The position numbers were made by a program, and so were the translations under genes. Of a DNA stretch of 32,861 nt, positions 6,524-17,161 are shown piece after piece. This DNA is from an uncultured Enterovibrio sp. Lineage in GTDB: Bacteria > Pseudomonadota > Gammaproteobacteria > Enterobacterales > Vibrionaceae. The notes under the pieces are model-generated. The model was not told the origin of the DNA. It saw only the letters and a list, made by a program, of their open reading frames with translations, and did not search any database. Positions within the stretch are counted from its first letter, which is position 1, and each line of letters starts with the position of its first letter. The stretch is taken from contig CAMRBZ010000009.1 of the NCBI GenBank assembly GCA_947040595.1, positions 1 through 32,861 of the forward strand. Reading direction: 5' to 3'.

Positions 6524-8407
6524 TTAAGAGCTCAAGATTTTTACCCTTGCAATGAGGTGGTCTTGGTCAAAAATAAATTCAAGGGCCACTTCATCACAGG
6601 CATGTAAGCGAGGGCAAAGATCGCAGTCTTTCATTACTTTTTCAGGAAGTAAGGATTTCGAGGTGGCAGTAAAACCAAGACGCACAAAAAAATCGGGGAC
6701 GCGTGTTAATACAAACACTTTTTGAATCACCATGTTTTTGGCTTTTTTTAATATCTCTTGCACTATGGCTCTTCCTTGCCCTTTATGTTGCCAAGCGGCA
6801 TCGATTCCAAGAGAACGTATTTCCGCAAGACCCGAGTCATAAACATACAAAGAAGCGCAGCCAGTAACCGCCCCTTGATCTTCTGCAACAATGAAAGAAG
6901 CAATATCACGCACCAATTCATTTCGTTCACGCGGTAAGTTTTCTCCAAGCGAAGCCCAACACGCCACCATGCTTTCAATCGTGTCTAAATCCGTTAATCG
7001 TGCATTGCGCACTTTTATAGGTGATAAGCTCTTTTTTTCTAAGCGCTTTTTAGCCTGAGAAAGGGCGAGTTCAATTTGAGCCGGAGCGACTCCCCCTAAT
7101 GCGGATCTTTTTTCAAGACACGAACTCAAGGTAAGAATGCCATAAACATCCTCTTCTATTGCATCTGAAAAGTGTTTAAATTCCGACAAAGAGAGGGCTT
7201 CAAGAGGGGCCGTTTTTTCTATCGCATAAAGAACAACAAGACCCACAATATGATGTGCATCTCGAAAAGGAACGCCTTTTTCAACCAAATAATCCGCAAG
7301 CTCTGTAGCATTTGAATAGCCTTGCATGGCCGCATCTGAAGCGTTTTGTTGGTTTATTTTGATCCCTTCAAAACAAAGCGCACTCATTTCTAAGCAATCA
7401 AGCCAAGTATCAAGCGCGTCAAATAAACCTTCTTTATCTTCTTGCATGTCTTTGTTATAAGCTAAAGGCAAGGCTTTCAAGGTCATCATCATGCCTGACA
7501 TCGCGCCAAAAACCCGCCCGGTTTTTCCTCGAATAAGCTCTAATGCATCCGGGTTTTTCTTTTGCGGCATCAAAGATGATCCTGATGTAACCCGATCTGA
7601 AAAGACAATGAACTGAGACTCTCCTGAGTTATAAAAAATAAGATCTTCAGCCATGCGGGATAAATGCAGCATAGAAAGAGACGCAAGCGACATCAGCTCG
7701 ACTACGTGATCGCGGTCTGACACCGAGTCCAAGCTATTACGCGTTGCACGACGAAAGCCAAGTTGATGCGCCAAACTCTCACGATCAATCGGATACGCCG
7801 TACCTGCCAGCGCCCCCGATCCAAGAGGGCAGGTATCTAAACGGTGCAAAGCGTCTTTTAAACGTGACGTATCACGCTCAAACATTTCAAGATAAGCAAG
7901 GCACCAGTGAGAAAAAGTCACAGGTTGAGCCCGTTGTAAATGAGTGTATCCAGGAAAAACAGTGGCTTTATTTTCGACGGCCAATTGCAAAAGCTGGGTT
8001 TGCAATTTATTGAAGGTAAAAAGCAACGCTTGCCCTTGCGCTCTACACCACAACTTTAAACTTGTCGCAACTTGATCATTGCGTGAACGCCCTGTATGGA
8101 GTTTTTTTCCAAGATCCCCGACTCTTTCAATCAGAGAAAGCTCTATCCAGCTGTGAACGTCTTCCGCGTCTGATTTTACAATTTGCTCAAGATCATGAGT
8201 CAGCGCATTTTTCATTTCATTTAGCGCCAATTCAATCGTGATTTGCTCTTCTTGCGTCAAAACAGAAACACTGAGCAAAGCTTTAGACCAAGCAATCGAA
8301 GCGATGATGTCATGCTCTGCAAGACGGTAATCAAATCGCAAAGAATCATTAAATTGCTTAAATCGAGAGTCCGCCTTCTGACTGAATCGTCCGCCCCACA
8401 ATGCCAT
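6524..8407 (-). CDS. argH: Bifunctional argininosuccinate lyase / GNAT N-acetylglutamate synthase
   Basis: 627 residues in two domains. Residues 1 to about 456 are argininosuccinate lyase, which splits argininosuccinate into arginine and fumarate. Visible are the N-terminal [26 protein letters not shown] and the signature [12 protein letters not shown] near residue 280 with its catalytic serine loop. Residues about 464-611 are a GNAT acetyltransferase with the acetyl-CoA loop Q-H-K-G-Q-G-R-A, the short NAGS-type domain known from argH(A) fusions in Moritella and Vibrio; it probably makes N-acetylglutamate. I start at the ATG at 8407: AGGAG lies eight bases before it, but only two before the ATG at 8413. 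Last gene of argCBGH. The 97-bp gap to argG contains a 60-bp repeat. Confidence 0.95.
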   Translation of the reverse strand: MALWGGRFSQKADSRFKQFNDSLRFDYRLAEHDIIASIAWSKALLSVSVLTQEEQITIELALNEMKNALTHDLEQIVKSDAEDVHSWIELSLIERVGDLGKKLHTGRSRNDQVATSLKLWCRAQGQALLFTFNKLQTQLLQLAVENKATVFPGYTHLQRAQPVTFSHWCLAYLEMFERDTSRLKDALHRLDTCPLGSGALAGTAYPIDRESLAHQLGFRRATRNSLDSVSDRDHVVELMSLASLSMLHLSRMAEDLIFYNSGESQFIVFSDRVTSGSSLMPQKKNPDALELIRGKTGRVFGAMSGMMMTLKALPLAYNKDMQEDKEGLFDALDTWLDCLEMSALCFEGIKINQQNASDAAMQGYSNATELADYLVEKGVPFRDAHHIVGLVVLYAIEKTAPLEALSLSEFKHFSDAIEEDVYGILTLSSCLEKRSALGGVAPAQIELALSQAKKRLEKKSLSPIKVRNARLTDLDTIESMVACWASLGENLPRERNELVRDIASFIVAEDQGAVTGCASLYVYDSGLAEIRSLGIDAAWQHKGQGRAIVQEILKKAKNMVIQKVFVLTRVPDFFVRLGFTATSKSLLPEKVMKDCDLCPRLHACDEVALEFIFDQDHLIARVKILSS

Positions 8408-8427
8408 CTTCATTTCTCCTGAAATGG

Positions 8428-8488
8428 ATATCTGTCCGTCGCCTTTAAAGCTGCAAGATTGCTGGCTGCAACTTCAAATATCTTGAGT
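8428..8488 (-). repeat. 60-bp short form of the repeat family, inside the arg operon
   Basis: Shares the GTCCGTCGCCTTTAAAG end with the 125-bp elements, but then reads CTGCAAGATTGCTGGCTGCA and closes with AACTTCAAATATCTTGAG. A second example is at 12004-12063. It lies in the argG-argH gap and would be transcribed as a hairpin. Confidence 0.65.
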
Positions 8489-8504
8489 CTATTGATAAAA
8501 ATAA

Positions 8505-9716
8505 TCACTTTTGAATTTGTTTTTTCAATGCCCGAATGCGACAAGGCAAAGAATAAAGTCGAATAAATCCACCAGCATGGCTCTGATCGTAAACCTCATC
8601 TTCTGAAAAAGTAGCAAAAGCTTCAGAATACAAACTTCGCTCTGAGCGCTTTTGCAAAATGCTCACCTGACCCTTATATAATTTCACAACAACCTCTCCG
8701 CTTACCTCTTCAGCCAAAGAATGACTTGCTGCAAAAATAGACGCGCACAAAGGGGTAAACCAACGTCCGTCATAAATGACATGTGAGGCTTTAAGAGCCA
8801 GCTCCTGACGAAACAAAAAGCAATCTTTGTCTAACACCAACTGCTCGATTGCACCTAATGCTTCCAGCATAATGGTTCCACCGGGGGTTTCATAACAGCC
8901 CCGAGATTTCATCCCCACCACACGATTTTCAACAATATCAATGCGTCCTATGCCGTGCGTTGCCCCTTTTTGATTCAAAAAAGACAAGACTTCATAAGGA
9001 GACATGCGCTCCCCTTCAACGGCCACAACTTCGCCTTTTTCTATTTTTAATGAAAATGTTTCAGGGGTAGAGGGCGCAAATTCAGGATCGACCGTCCAAG
9101 CCCAGCAAAGCTCATTGGGGGCATTCCAGGTGTTTTCCAGCACCCCGCCTTCCGTCGAAACATGCCACGCATTTGCATCTCGACTGTAAATTTTTTCAAT
9201 GCTTGCCGTGGTTGGGATCCCGCGCTCACTAAGATAATCAAGCAAGGCCTCTCGGCTTCGAAGGGTCCATTCACGCCAAGGTGCTATCACATGAAGCTGC
9301 GGAGCCAAAGCCGCATAAGCACGCTCAAATCGAACCTGATCGTTGCCTTTTCCTGTGCAACCATGACAAAGCGCATCCGCGCCCAATTCTAGGGCGCACG
9401 CCACTTGCGCTTTGGCGATGATGGGCCTTGCCATCGCCGTTCCAAGTAAATATGTCCCTTCATAAACGGCCCCTGCTTTTAGGCTGGGATAAATATAATC
9501 AGAAACAAACTCTTCTTTTAGATTGGCCACATAACACGCGCTGGCACCCGAAGCTAAAGCTTTTTCTTCAATGCCCACAAGCTCAGCTTCACCCTGACCC
9601 ACATCCGCCACAAAGGCGATCACTTCACAAGCATAATTTTCTTTTAGCCAAGGAATAATGGCCGAGGTATCAAGCCCACCAGAATAAGCAAGAACGACTT
9701 TTTTTATGTCACGCAT
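8505..9716 (-). CDS. argG: Argininosuccinate synthase
   Basis: 403 residues, the normal length. It joins citrulline and aspartate with ATP cleavage to give argininosuccinate in the cytoplasm. The PP-loop ATP motif AYSGGLDTS is near residues 9-17, and [15 protein letters not shown] and Y-S-R-D-x-N lie further on. The frame is open further upstream, but those extra residues are unlike ArgG and fall in argB. The ATG at 9716 has GGAG and AGAAAGG upstream and gives the family's usual M[12 protein letters not shown] start. Only 13 bp separate it from argB, so translation is probably coupled. Confidence 0.97.
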   Translation of the reverse strand: MRDIKKVVLAYSGGLDTSAIIPWLKENYACEVIAFVADVGQGEAELVGIEEKALASGASACYVANLKEEFVSDYIYPSLKAGAVYEGTYLLGTAMARPIIAKAQVACALELGADALCHGCTGKGNDQVRFERAYAALAPQLHVIAPWREWTLRSREALLDYLSERGIPTTASIEKIYSRDANAWHVSTEGGVLENTWNAPNELCWAWTVDPEFAPSTPETFSLKIEKGEVVAVEGERMSPYEVLSFLNQKGATHGIGRIDIVENRVVGMKSRGCYETPGGTIMLEALGAIEQLVLDKDCFLFRQELALKASHVIYDGRWFTPLCASIFAASHSLAEEVSGEVVVKLYKGQVSILQKRSERSLYSEAFATFSEDEVYDQSHAGGFIRLYSLPCRIRALKKQIQK

Positions 9717-9729
9717 CCTTTCTTCTCCA

Positions 9730-10509
9730 TTAAATCGTAAAACGTGTGCCAACATTGTCTCCGCTAAAAAGCGAAAGTAACTTTTCAGGATAACGCCAAC
9801 TGGCGATCTCAATGGAACGCTCTAGCGCTTTCACGGCCTCAAAGGCCGTTTTAACTTTCACTACCATTCCATCCGATATCACACCGCTTTCAATTAACTT
9901 CAAGGCGCTTTTTTCATCAAGAGCGGGTATTAACACCCCTTTACCGTCCAAAACCCCGCTAACATCCGATAAAATGACCAGTTCAGCGTCCAGCGCAGCC
10001 GCCACCGCCACTGCCCCTTGATCCGCATTCACGTTCATCAGATCACCCTTTGCATCAATGCCGACAGAACTGATGATGGGTAAATAATTCATCTCTAATA
10101 CACTCTGAATAAAATGCCCATCATTCGGACTGGCTTTGCCTGTATGTCCCCACAGAGGATCCAAAGCTTCAATCTTGCACAACCCCCCATCAGAGAGGCT
10201 CAACCCGATGGCCTCAATGCCGCTTTTCATCGCGCTTGCTTGTAAGTGTTTATTGGCAGTGCCCGCTAAAGCACCCACGACAAACGGAAGATGTGATTTA
10301 GGCGTCACTCTGATCCCGTTCTTTTTTTCGCTTTTAAAGCCAAGCCTTTCTAATACATCATCAACGAGGTAGCCCCCACCATGAACAATCACTAAAGGCC
10401 TGCAAACTGCGGCACGGTATTTAGTGATCCCATTGAAAAAATGCGCCAAGGTTTTTGAATTAGACAAGGCGGCTCCTCCCAACTTGATGACCAAAGGACG
10501 TGATCCCAT
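9730..10509 (-). CDS. argB: Acetylglutamate kinase
   Basis: 259 residues. It phosphorylates N-acetylglutamate, the second committed step to ornithine. It has the amino-acid-kinase fold: [10 protein letters not shown] near the N-terminus, [11 protein letters not shown] near residue 40, the N-V-N-A-D-Q-G-A nucleotide region and D-G-x-V-x-K-V-K-T-A near the end. The ATG at 10509 is chosen over upstream codons because it has AAGGAG eight bases before it and matches the family start. The upstream extension lies in a repeat-element remnant. It is of the short, arginine-insensitive type, lacking the N-terminal helix of feedback-controlled kinases. Confidence 0.96.
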   Translation of the reverse strand: MGSRPLVIKLGGAALSNSKTLAHFFNGITKYRAAVCRPLVIVHGGGYLVDDVLERLGFKSEKKNGIRVTPKSHLPFVVGALAGTANKHLQASAMKSGIEAIGLSLSDGGLCKIEALDPLWGHTGKASPNDGHFIQSVLEMNYLPIISSVGIDAKGDLMNVNADQGAVAVAAALDAELVILSDVSGVLDGKGVLIPALDEKSALKLIESGVISDGMVVKVKTAFEAVKALERSIEIASWRYPEKLLSLFSGDNVGTRFTI

Positions 10510-10521
10510 TATTTCGCTCCT

Positions 10522-10580
10522 TATATCCGTCGCCGTTGAAACTTCATGGGTGTTGGCTACGCGCATTTACTTTGGATATT
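10522..10580 (-). repeat. Internally deleted repeat copy between argC and argB
   Basis: One end reads TATATCCGTCGCCGTTGAA and GGGTGTTGGCTACGC; the other end is ACTTTGGATATT, which matches the TATCCAAAG end of the copy at 17034. The centre is gone. It ends four bases before the argC stop, and its edge supplies the approach to the argB ribosome-binding site. Confidence 0.65.
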
Positions 10581-10583
10581 TTG

Positions 10584-11591
10584 TTAAAGAATGCCGGCCG
10601 TGTGCTGAAAACCAAATCGAAGATTAACGCACTCAATAGCCTGACTTGCCGCGCCTTTTAAAAGATTATCTATCCCTGATGTGATAACGATGTGCTCAGA
10701 GCTTAAAGCCCAGCCAATATCACAAAAACCCGTATTTTGTACGGCTTGAAGTTGCACGCTTGTACCCTCTTCTAAAAGACGAACAAAAGGAGCGTTATCA
10801 TAAGCGTGATGGAAGGCTGAGCGTATTTTTTGAGCGGATGCTGAAGGGAGTAATTTGGCGGTAATGGTAGCGAGCAGCCCGCGCTTAAATGGCGCAATAT
10901 GAGGATTAAAAATGACTTTACATCCTAAATGCGATTCAATTTCAGGCTGATGGCGATGATGAAAAAGACCATAGGCACTCAAGCTCACTTCACAAAAGCT
11001 GTTGTTCATTTTGGCTTTTCTTCCCATTCCAGAAATACCGCTGATAGCATTGATCACAGGGTACTGAGAAAGATCAAGAAGAGGGGTTTCAATCAAGGGT
11101 TTTAAAGCCAGTTGCACCGCCGTAGGGTAACACCCTGGTAAAGCCACCAAATCCGATTTTACAATCTTCTGAGCGTTCCATTCAGGTAAGCCATAAACCG
11201 CTTTTTCAAGCCAACCTAAATGACAATGCTCAAAGCCATAAAACGAAGGATAAACCGCCTCGGATTGCACACGAAACGCACCTGACAAATCAAAAACAGT
11301 GCAATCGCGCTTTAAAAATATCGGCGCAAGAGCGTGGCTGATTTGATGTTCGGTGGCCAAAAAAACAAGATCAACCCTTTTAGCCAGCATTTCAGGAGAA
11401 ATTAAAGGCCTTAATGGAACATCAAGAATGCCTTTTAAATCAGGATGCAAATCACTCATCAGCTTGTTCGCATCAAGGCTATTTTGAGAAACATACAGGC
11501 CAAGCAATTCAAGATGAGGATGACGAGAGACCATTTTACTGAGTTCAGCCCCGGTATAACCACTGGCACCAATGATGACGGTTCTTAGCAT
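10584..11591 (-). CDS. argC: N-acetyl-gamma-glutamyl-phosphate reductase
   Basis: 335 residues. It reduces acetylglutamyl phosphate to the semialdehyde with NADPH. The N-terminal Rossmann motif GASGYTGAEL is at residues 8-17. The catalytic cysteine is C154 in LPGCYPTA, and the histidine of the HHRHQPEI segment is near residue 214; the S-G-x-S-G-M-G-R/K signature is near 184-191. First gene of the argCBGH operon. No argE lies between it and ppc, unlike in Vibrio and enterobacteria. GGAATCT precedes the ATG, a modest ribosome-binding site. ARG-box-like sites lie upstream, as expected for ArgR control. Confidence 0.96.
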   Translation of the reverse strand: MLRTVIIGASGYTGAELSKMVSRHPHLELLGLYVSQNSLDANKLMSDLHPDLKGILDVPLRPLISPEMLAKRVDLVFLATEHQISHALAPIFLKRDCTVFDLSGAFRVQSEAVYPSFYGFEHCHLGWLEKAVYGLPEWNAQKIVKSDLVALPGCYPTAVQLALKPLIETPLLDLSQYPVINAISGISGMGRKAKMNNSFCEVSLSAYGLFHHRHQPEIESHLGCKVIFNPHIAPFKRGLLATITAKLLPSASAQKIRSAFHHAYDNAPFVRLLEEGTSVQLQAVQNTGFCDIGWALSSEHIVITSGIDNLLKGAASQAIECVNLRFGFQHTAGIL

Positions 11592-11642
11592 GCAGATTCC
11601 ATTTTTAATCGTTTTTAAGAAGAAAAATTGTCTGTTTCACTG

Positions 11643-11704
11643 TGAATGATAAATGTCACTCAATACAAAGAAAGAGAAGAATAAAAAAAGAGCATATTTA
11701 TTCA
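11643..11704. promoter_or_regulatory. ARG-box-like sites upstream of argC
   Basis: AGCATATTTATTCA at 11691-11704 matches the ArgR half-palindrome consensus TGAATWWWWATTCA at 12 of 14 positions. TGAATGATAAATGT at 11643-11656 matches at 10 of 14, with a perfect left half. Paired ArgR boxes are normally about 21 bp apart, centre to centre; these are 48 bp apart, so the call is tentative. Confidence 0.35.
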
Positions 11705-12003
11705 ACAACAGCTTTTATAAAGATATACCAAAATAAAATCTGCACATGAAAATAAAGAGAAAGGTGATATTTATAAGTTATGCGAATGGTTATGAAATGC
11801 CTTTTATTGCAAATAAAAAGAATATATATTTAAAAATACAAAATAATTTATATTCTCAACTTTTAATGGAAAATCACAGCAGAAAGACACACAGACACGG
11901 CAAACCAAACAACTTAAGCTGCAACACTTTGTAACAATTGACAATTTGAGCTGAAAAGACCAACGTTTAATACAGAGAGCGCAACAAGGCTCCTGAAAAA
12001 CCC

Positions 12004-12063
12004 ATACCCAAACTATTTGAGAATGCAGCCCACGGGCCTACAGCGTCAAAAACAACGGATATA
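12004..12063 (+). repeat. 60-bp short form of the repeat family, upstream of ppc
   Basis: Starts ATACCCAAACTATTTGAGAA and ends AAAACAACGGATATA, with GCAGCCCACGGGCCTACAGC in the middle forming a small hairpin (GCCC/GGGC). Same plan as the copy at 8428-8488. It lies 56 bp before the ppc start. Confidence 0.55.
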
Positions 12064-12119
12064 AAACGAACTCATCATTCACTTTTCGCTCCTCCACAGA
12101 GTAAATAAACGGACCCCTT

Positions 12120-14750
12120 ATGAATAACAAGTACGACGCACTGAAAAGCAATGTCAACATGTTGGGGCATTTGCTTGGAAACACCATCAAAGATGCACAT
12201 GGCGAAGAATTACTGGCAAAGGTAGAAGAAATCCGTCAGCTTTCGAAATCAGCCGTGAAAGGGAACAAAGAAGCTGAAGCACAATTAATTGAATTACTGC
12301 AAAATTTACCGAATGAACAAATGCTGCCTGTCAGCCGTGCATTCAGTCAATTTTTAAATTTTACCAATATCGCAGAACAATACCATTCCATCTCACGCCA
12401 TTGTGAAAACCTTATTTGCTCTTCTGCGCCCATTGACGATCTCTTTAAACGCTTAAAAAATCAAAATACATCAAAAGCAGACATCGAAAACGCCATTAAT
12501 GAGCTGAAAATCGATCTCGTTCTTACTGCACATCCAACAGAAATAACACGCAGAACCATCATCCATAAATTACTTCAAATCAACAAATGCCTTTCAAGTC
12601 TTGAAATCAGCGATTTATCCCAATCAGAACGAAGCCAGGTTGAGCTGCGTTTAAAACAATTAATCGCTCAAGCGTGGCATTCTGACGTGATCCGTAAGGA
12701 ACGCCCCACGCCATTAGATGAAGCAAAATGGGGATTTGCGGTTATTGAAAACAGTTTATGGAAAGCGATACCTGAATTTCTACGTCAATTTGACGTGAAA
12801 TTACAATACAACCTAGACTACCGCTTGCCGATAGAAGCCTCTCCCATTCAAATATCAAGCTGGATGGGAGGAGATCGCGATGGAAATCCTTTTGTTACAT
12901 CAAAAATCACACGAGAAGTCTTGCTTCTTTCTCGCTGGAAAGCCGCTGATCTTTATTTAAGCGATATCCAAATTCTTATCCGTGAATTGTCTATGACAAC
13001 CTGCACCGACAGCTTGCGAGAATTGTCCGGTGAAAAGCATGAGCCTTACCGCGCTATTTTAAAACGGGTACGGACGACCTTATTAAAAACATTGGATTAT
13101 TTATCTGCCTGCATCAAGGAAGAACACACTGACGATACAGGGATCCTTACCCACATCAATCAACTTTGGGAGCCGCTTCATGCATGCTACCAATCCTTGC
13201 ATGAATCAGGAATGGGGATCATAGCTGACGGCTTACTCCTTGATACGCTCCGTCGTATCCGCTGCTTTGGTATCAACCTTGTCAAACTGGACATTCGCCA
13301 AGAAAGTAGCCGTCATACAGAGGCCTTATCAGAATTAACGCGCTATCTGGGTCTTGGCGATTACAGTCACTGGAATGAACAAGATAAACAAGCCTTTCTC
13401 GTGTGTGAACTTTCATCTAAACGCCCTCTTATCCCTCAGCTGTGGACCCCTTCAGACGAAACAAAAGAAGTACTGGATACCTGCAAAATCATCTCACAGC
13501 AGCCACGAGAGGCCCTTGGGGCCTATGTTATCTCTATGGCACACTCCGCCTCTGATGTCCTCGCTGTCCATCTTTTATTAAAAGCATCTGGATGCCCGTA
13601 TCGCTTAGATGTGTGTCCGTTATTTGAAACCCTCGAAGATCTCAATAATTCCAAAGAGGTTATAACACAGCTCTTTAATATCGACTGGTACCGTGGAATT
13701 ATTCAAAATTTCCAAATGGTGATGATAGGTTATTCTGACTCAGCAAAAGACGCAGGCGTTATGGCGGCAGGTTGGGCCCAATATAAAGCAATGGAATCAC
13801 TCGTCTCCTTGTGTGAAGAAACCTCCGTTGATTTAATGCTCTTTCATGGGCGTGGAGGCTCGATTGGTCGTGGAGGGGCACCGGCACATGCCGCATTACT
13901 CTCTCAACCGCCTCGCAGCTTAAAAGGAGGATTACGCGTCACAGAGCAAGGTGAAATGATCCGCTTTAAACTGGGCCTTCCAGAGGTTGCAATCAACAGC
14001 TTAAACCTCTATACCAGCGCAATCCTCGAAGCGAATCTCTTGCCCCCTCCCGAACCAAAACAAGAATGGCGTGACCAAATGGAAACGCTCACAGAAGTCT
14101 CTTATCAAGCGTACCGCGAAATCGTCCAAGAAAACCCTGACTTCGTTCCTTATTTTCGTTCAGCCACACCAGAGCGGGAGCTTGGGAAATTGCCTCTAGG
14201 GTCTCGCCCTGCAAAGCGTAATCCGACAGGCGGTGTAGAAAGCCTTCGCGCCATTCCATGGATTTTTGCCTGGAGCCAAAACAGGCTTTTACTTCCCGCT
14301 TGGCTTGGCGCAGGACAGGCCATTCAACATTCCATTGATTCGGGAAATCTAAAGCAGCTAGAACAGATGTGCCGTGAATGGCCGTTCTTTTCTACCCGTC
14401 TTGGCATGCTTGAAATGGTCTTTACGAAAACAAACACATCCATTTCAAAATACTATGACGAAAGCTTGGTAGAGCCTTCACTGTGGGCACTTGGTGATCA
14501 ATTACGGGCGCGTCTTGCGCAAGATATCAAAGCCGTTCTCATGGTGGAAAACAGCGAGCATTTAATGGCCCAAGACCCTTGGGGCGCTGAATCCATTCGT
14601 TTGAGGAATGTATATGTGGAACCTCTCAACATGCTTCAAGCTGAACTTCTGAGTCGAACACGGGCCTCAAAAGAAGAAAATACCGTACTAGATGAAGCTC
14701 TCATGGTCACGATCGCGGGTATTGCAACAGGCATGAGAAACACAGGATAG
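12120..14750 (+). CDS. ppc: Phosphoenolpyruvate carboxylase
   Basis: 876 residues, full length. It carboxylates phosphoenolpyruvate to oxaloacetate, refilling the TCA cycle and feeding aspartate for the arg and met pathways encoded beside it. Catalytic landmarks are all visible: His138 in [12 protein letters not shown], the [12 protein letters not shown] substrate loop, [15 protein letters not shown] near residue 540, [14 protein letters not shown] near 575-590, and the C-terminal R-N-T-G that ends all these enzymes. The start is the ATG at 12120, with a poor ribosome-binding site (ACGGACCCC). A terminator follows the stop. Divergent from argC, as in Vibrio and E. coli apart from the missing argE. 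Confidence 0.98.
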   Translation: MNNKYDALKSNVNMLGHLLGNTIKDAHGEELLAKVEEIRQLSKSAVKGNKEAEAQLIELLQNLPNEQMLPVSRAFSQFLNFTNIAEQYHSISRHCENLICSSAPIDDLFKRLKNQNTSKADIENAINELKIDLVLTAHPTEITRRTIIHKLLQINKCLSSLEISDLSQSERSQVELRLKQLIAQAWHSDVIRKERPTPLDEAKWGFAVIENSLWKAIPEFLRQFDVKLQYNLDYRLPIEASPIQISSWMGGDRDGNPFVTSKITREVLLLSRWKAADLYLSDIQILIRELSMTTCTDSLRELSGEKHEPYRAILKRVRTTLLKTLDYLSACIKEEHTDDTGILTHINQLWEPLHACYQSLHESGMGIIADGLLLDTLRRIRCFGINLVKLDIRQESSRHTEALSELTRYLGLGDYSHWNEQDKQAFLVCELSSKRPLIPQLWTPSDETKEVLDTCKIISQQPREALGAYVISMAHSASDVLAVHLLLKASGCPYRLDVCPLFETLEDLNNSKEVITQLFNIDWYRGIIQNFQMVMIGYSDSAKDAGVMAAGWAQYKAMESLVSLCEETSVDLMLFHGRGGSIGRGGAPAHAALLSQPPRSLKGGLRVTEQGEMIRFKLGLPEVAINSLNLYTSAILEANLLPPPEPKQEWRDQMETLTEVSYQAYREIVQENPDFVPYFRSATPERELGKLPLGSRPAKRNPTGGVESLRAIPWIFAWSQNRLLLPAWLGAGQAIQHSIDSGNLKQLEQMCREWPFFSTRLGMLEMVFTKTNTSISKYYDESLVEPSLWALGDQLRARLAQDIKAVLMVENSEHLMAQDPWGAESIRLRNVYVEPLNMLQAELLSRTRASKEENTVLDEALMVTIAGIATGMRNTG

Positions 14751-14775
14751 TTCCAAAATCTGTATCAAAAATAAG

Positions 14776-14804
14776 AAAAGCTGCAAAGTTGCAGCTTTTT
14801 CTTT
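14776..14804 (+). terminator. Rho-independent terminator of ppc
   Basis: AAAAGCTGC pairs with GCAGCTTTT around AAAGTT, and the T run follows. It begins 26 bases after the ppc stop. Confidence 0.9.
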
Positions 14805-15096
14805 AAAAAAGAAAGAATTTTGATTGTTGTTTTTACAACAATGTTATAAATCTGTTTCTCAACCACGCAAAGCATATTTAACAAGCAAGCCAAATTATTC
14901 AATATGAACGTTACCTTTTGTCTACTTGTCGTCATCTATAACTTTTCTATCGTTGCTCTGCTGGCTAAATATCACTTGGAACTTGAAATACGAAAGACGG
15001 AGTACCACCCTGCATTTCACCCCAAGTAACAAAAACAATTGCCCTAGAGCAAAAACCCAGGATATGGACGCCCTTTTAATATTTCGGATAAAAGAG

Positions 15097-15699
15097 ATGT
15101 CACTACCACATGTAATTTTAACTGTACTCAGTCAACGTGAAGCAACTGGCTACGATATCACCAAAGGCTTTTCTTGCTCTATTGGGAACTTTTGGAAAGC
15201 AAGCCACCAGCAAGTTTATCGTGAACTCAATAAACTTGCGGAAATAAACGCAGTTCAATGCCGTCTTGAACCACAAGACGGAAAGCCAGATCGAAAAGTG
15301 TATTCGATTACTCAAATTGGGAATGAAGCCCTTTATGAATGGTATTTATCTTCACCAAAACACCCAACAGACAGAGATGAAATTTCAGCCAAACTCTTAA
15401 CCTGTAATGTGTTTAATCAAGGCCCAATGATCACTCACATTCGTTTGCTTATTGAAGAAGCGCATTTACAACTTCATCAATATCGCAATCAAGAAAAGGC
15501 GCAAACAGAAAAAGCCTCTAATTTCAGACTTGAAGATACACTAGAACACCTCACATTACGCCGAAACATCATTTTGAAAGAGGCTTGGGTGGTTTGGGCT
15601 GAAGAGGTCTTAAAAGAACTGAATTCATTGAAAAATGAGGCACCTGCAGAAAAATCATTTAAAAGAGAAATAGACAGAGCAGAAACTGCCACAGCTTGA
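15097..15699 (+). CDS. PadR-family transcriptional regulator
   Basis: 200 residues. The N-terminal winged helix (about 1-75) has the PadR plan: L-x-H-x-I-L-x-x-L-x-x-x-x-x-T-G-Y-D-I-T-x-x-F at residues 3-25, F-W-x-A-S-H-Q-Q-V-Y-R-E-L-N-K-L in the recognition helix, then D-R-K-V-Y-x-I-T-x-x-G in the wing. The C-terminal half is a long helical dimerisation region of the PadR/AphA-like type. I start at the ATG at 15097 (GATAAAAGAG upstream). The frame is open to 14926, but those residues are not PadR-like. Such proteins repress stress or efflux genes or, as AphA, virulence genes; its target here is unknown. It stands alone between ppc and metF. Confidence 0.85.
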   Translation: MSLPHVILTVLSQREATGYDITKGFSCSIGNFWKASHQQVYRELNKLAEINAVQCRLEPQDGKPDRKVYSITQIGNEALYEWYLSSPKHPTDRDEISAKLLTCNVFNQGPMITHIRLLIEEAHLQLHQYRNQEKAQTEKASNFRLEDTLEHLTLRRNIILKEAWVVWAEEVLKELNSLKNEAPAEKSFKREIDRAETATA

Positions 15700-15723
15700 C
15701 TTGAAGCTTTAATTTTTAAAATG

Positions 15724-15756
15724 GCCGTCACATCTCTTTTTGACGGCTGTTTATTT
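15724..15756 (+). terminator. Rho-independent terminator
   Basis: GCCGTCA pairs exactly with TGACGGC across a ten-base loop, followed by TGTTTATTTT. It lies 25 bases after the PadR stop codon. Confidence 0.75.
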
Positions 15757-15790
15757 TCAAAAAAGTTGAAAAGAGCAGTAAAGGCGCGTG

Positions 15791-17033
<1,243 letters not shown>

Positions 17034-17161
17034 TATCCAAAGTAATTCAAGGTACGCGCCTGCGCCAAGCGAGTGAAGCCCCTGTGCATAGAGATGGACT
17101 CTGTGATTGGGCGCAGCGAGCGTAAGGCAACACCCAGGCCGCATTAAAGGCAAGGGGTATA
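17034..17161 (+). repeat. 125-bp repeat copy that ends metL
   Basis: Begins TATCCAAAGTAATTCAAGG and ends GCATTAAAGGCAAGGGGTATA. On the minus strand its outer edge supplies the codons Y-T-P-C-L and the TAA of metL. It is therefore an insertion or recombination junction inside the former bifunctional gene. Confidence 0.85.

Larger units (their letters stand above)
11592..12119. other. argC-ppc intergenic region, AT-rich, no argE
   Basis: 528 bp holding the arg control region, a very AT-rich core (about 11700-11870) and a 60-bp repeat form at 12004-12063. I find no remnant of argE, which occupies this place in related genomes. A 62-codon open frame at 11746-11934 is low-complexity AAA/ATA-rich and I do not accept it as a gene. 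Confidence 0.6.

Noticed and set aside
8408-8413. Alternative argH start two codons upstream
   Set aside because: Only two bases lie between AGGAG and that ATG, whereas the next ATG has proper spacing and the family N-terminus.
11746-11934. 62-codon plus-strand frame upstream of ppc
   Set aside because: AT-rich low-complexity codons, no ribosome-binding site, no family features.
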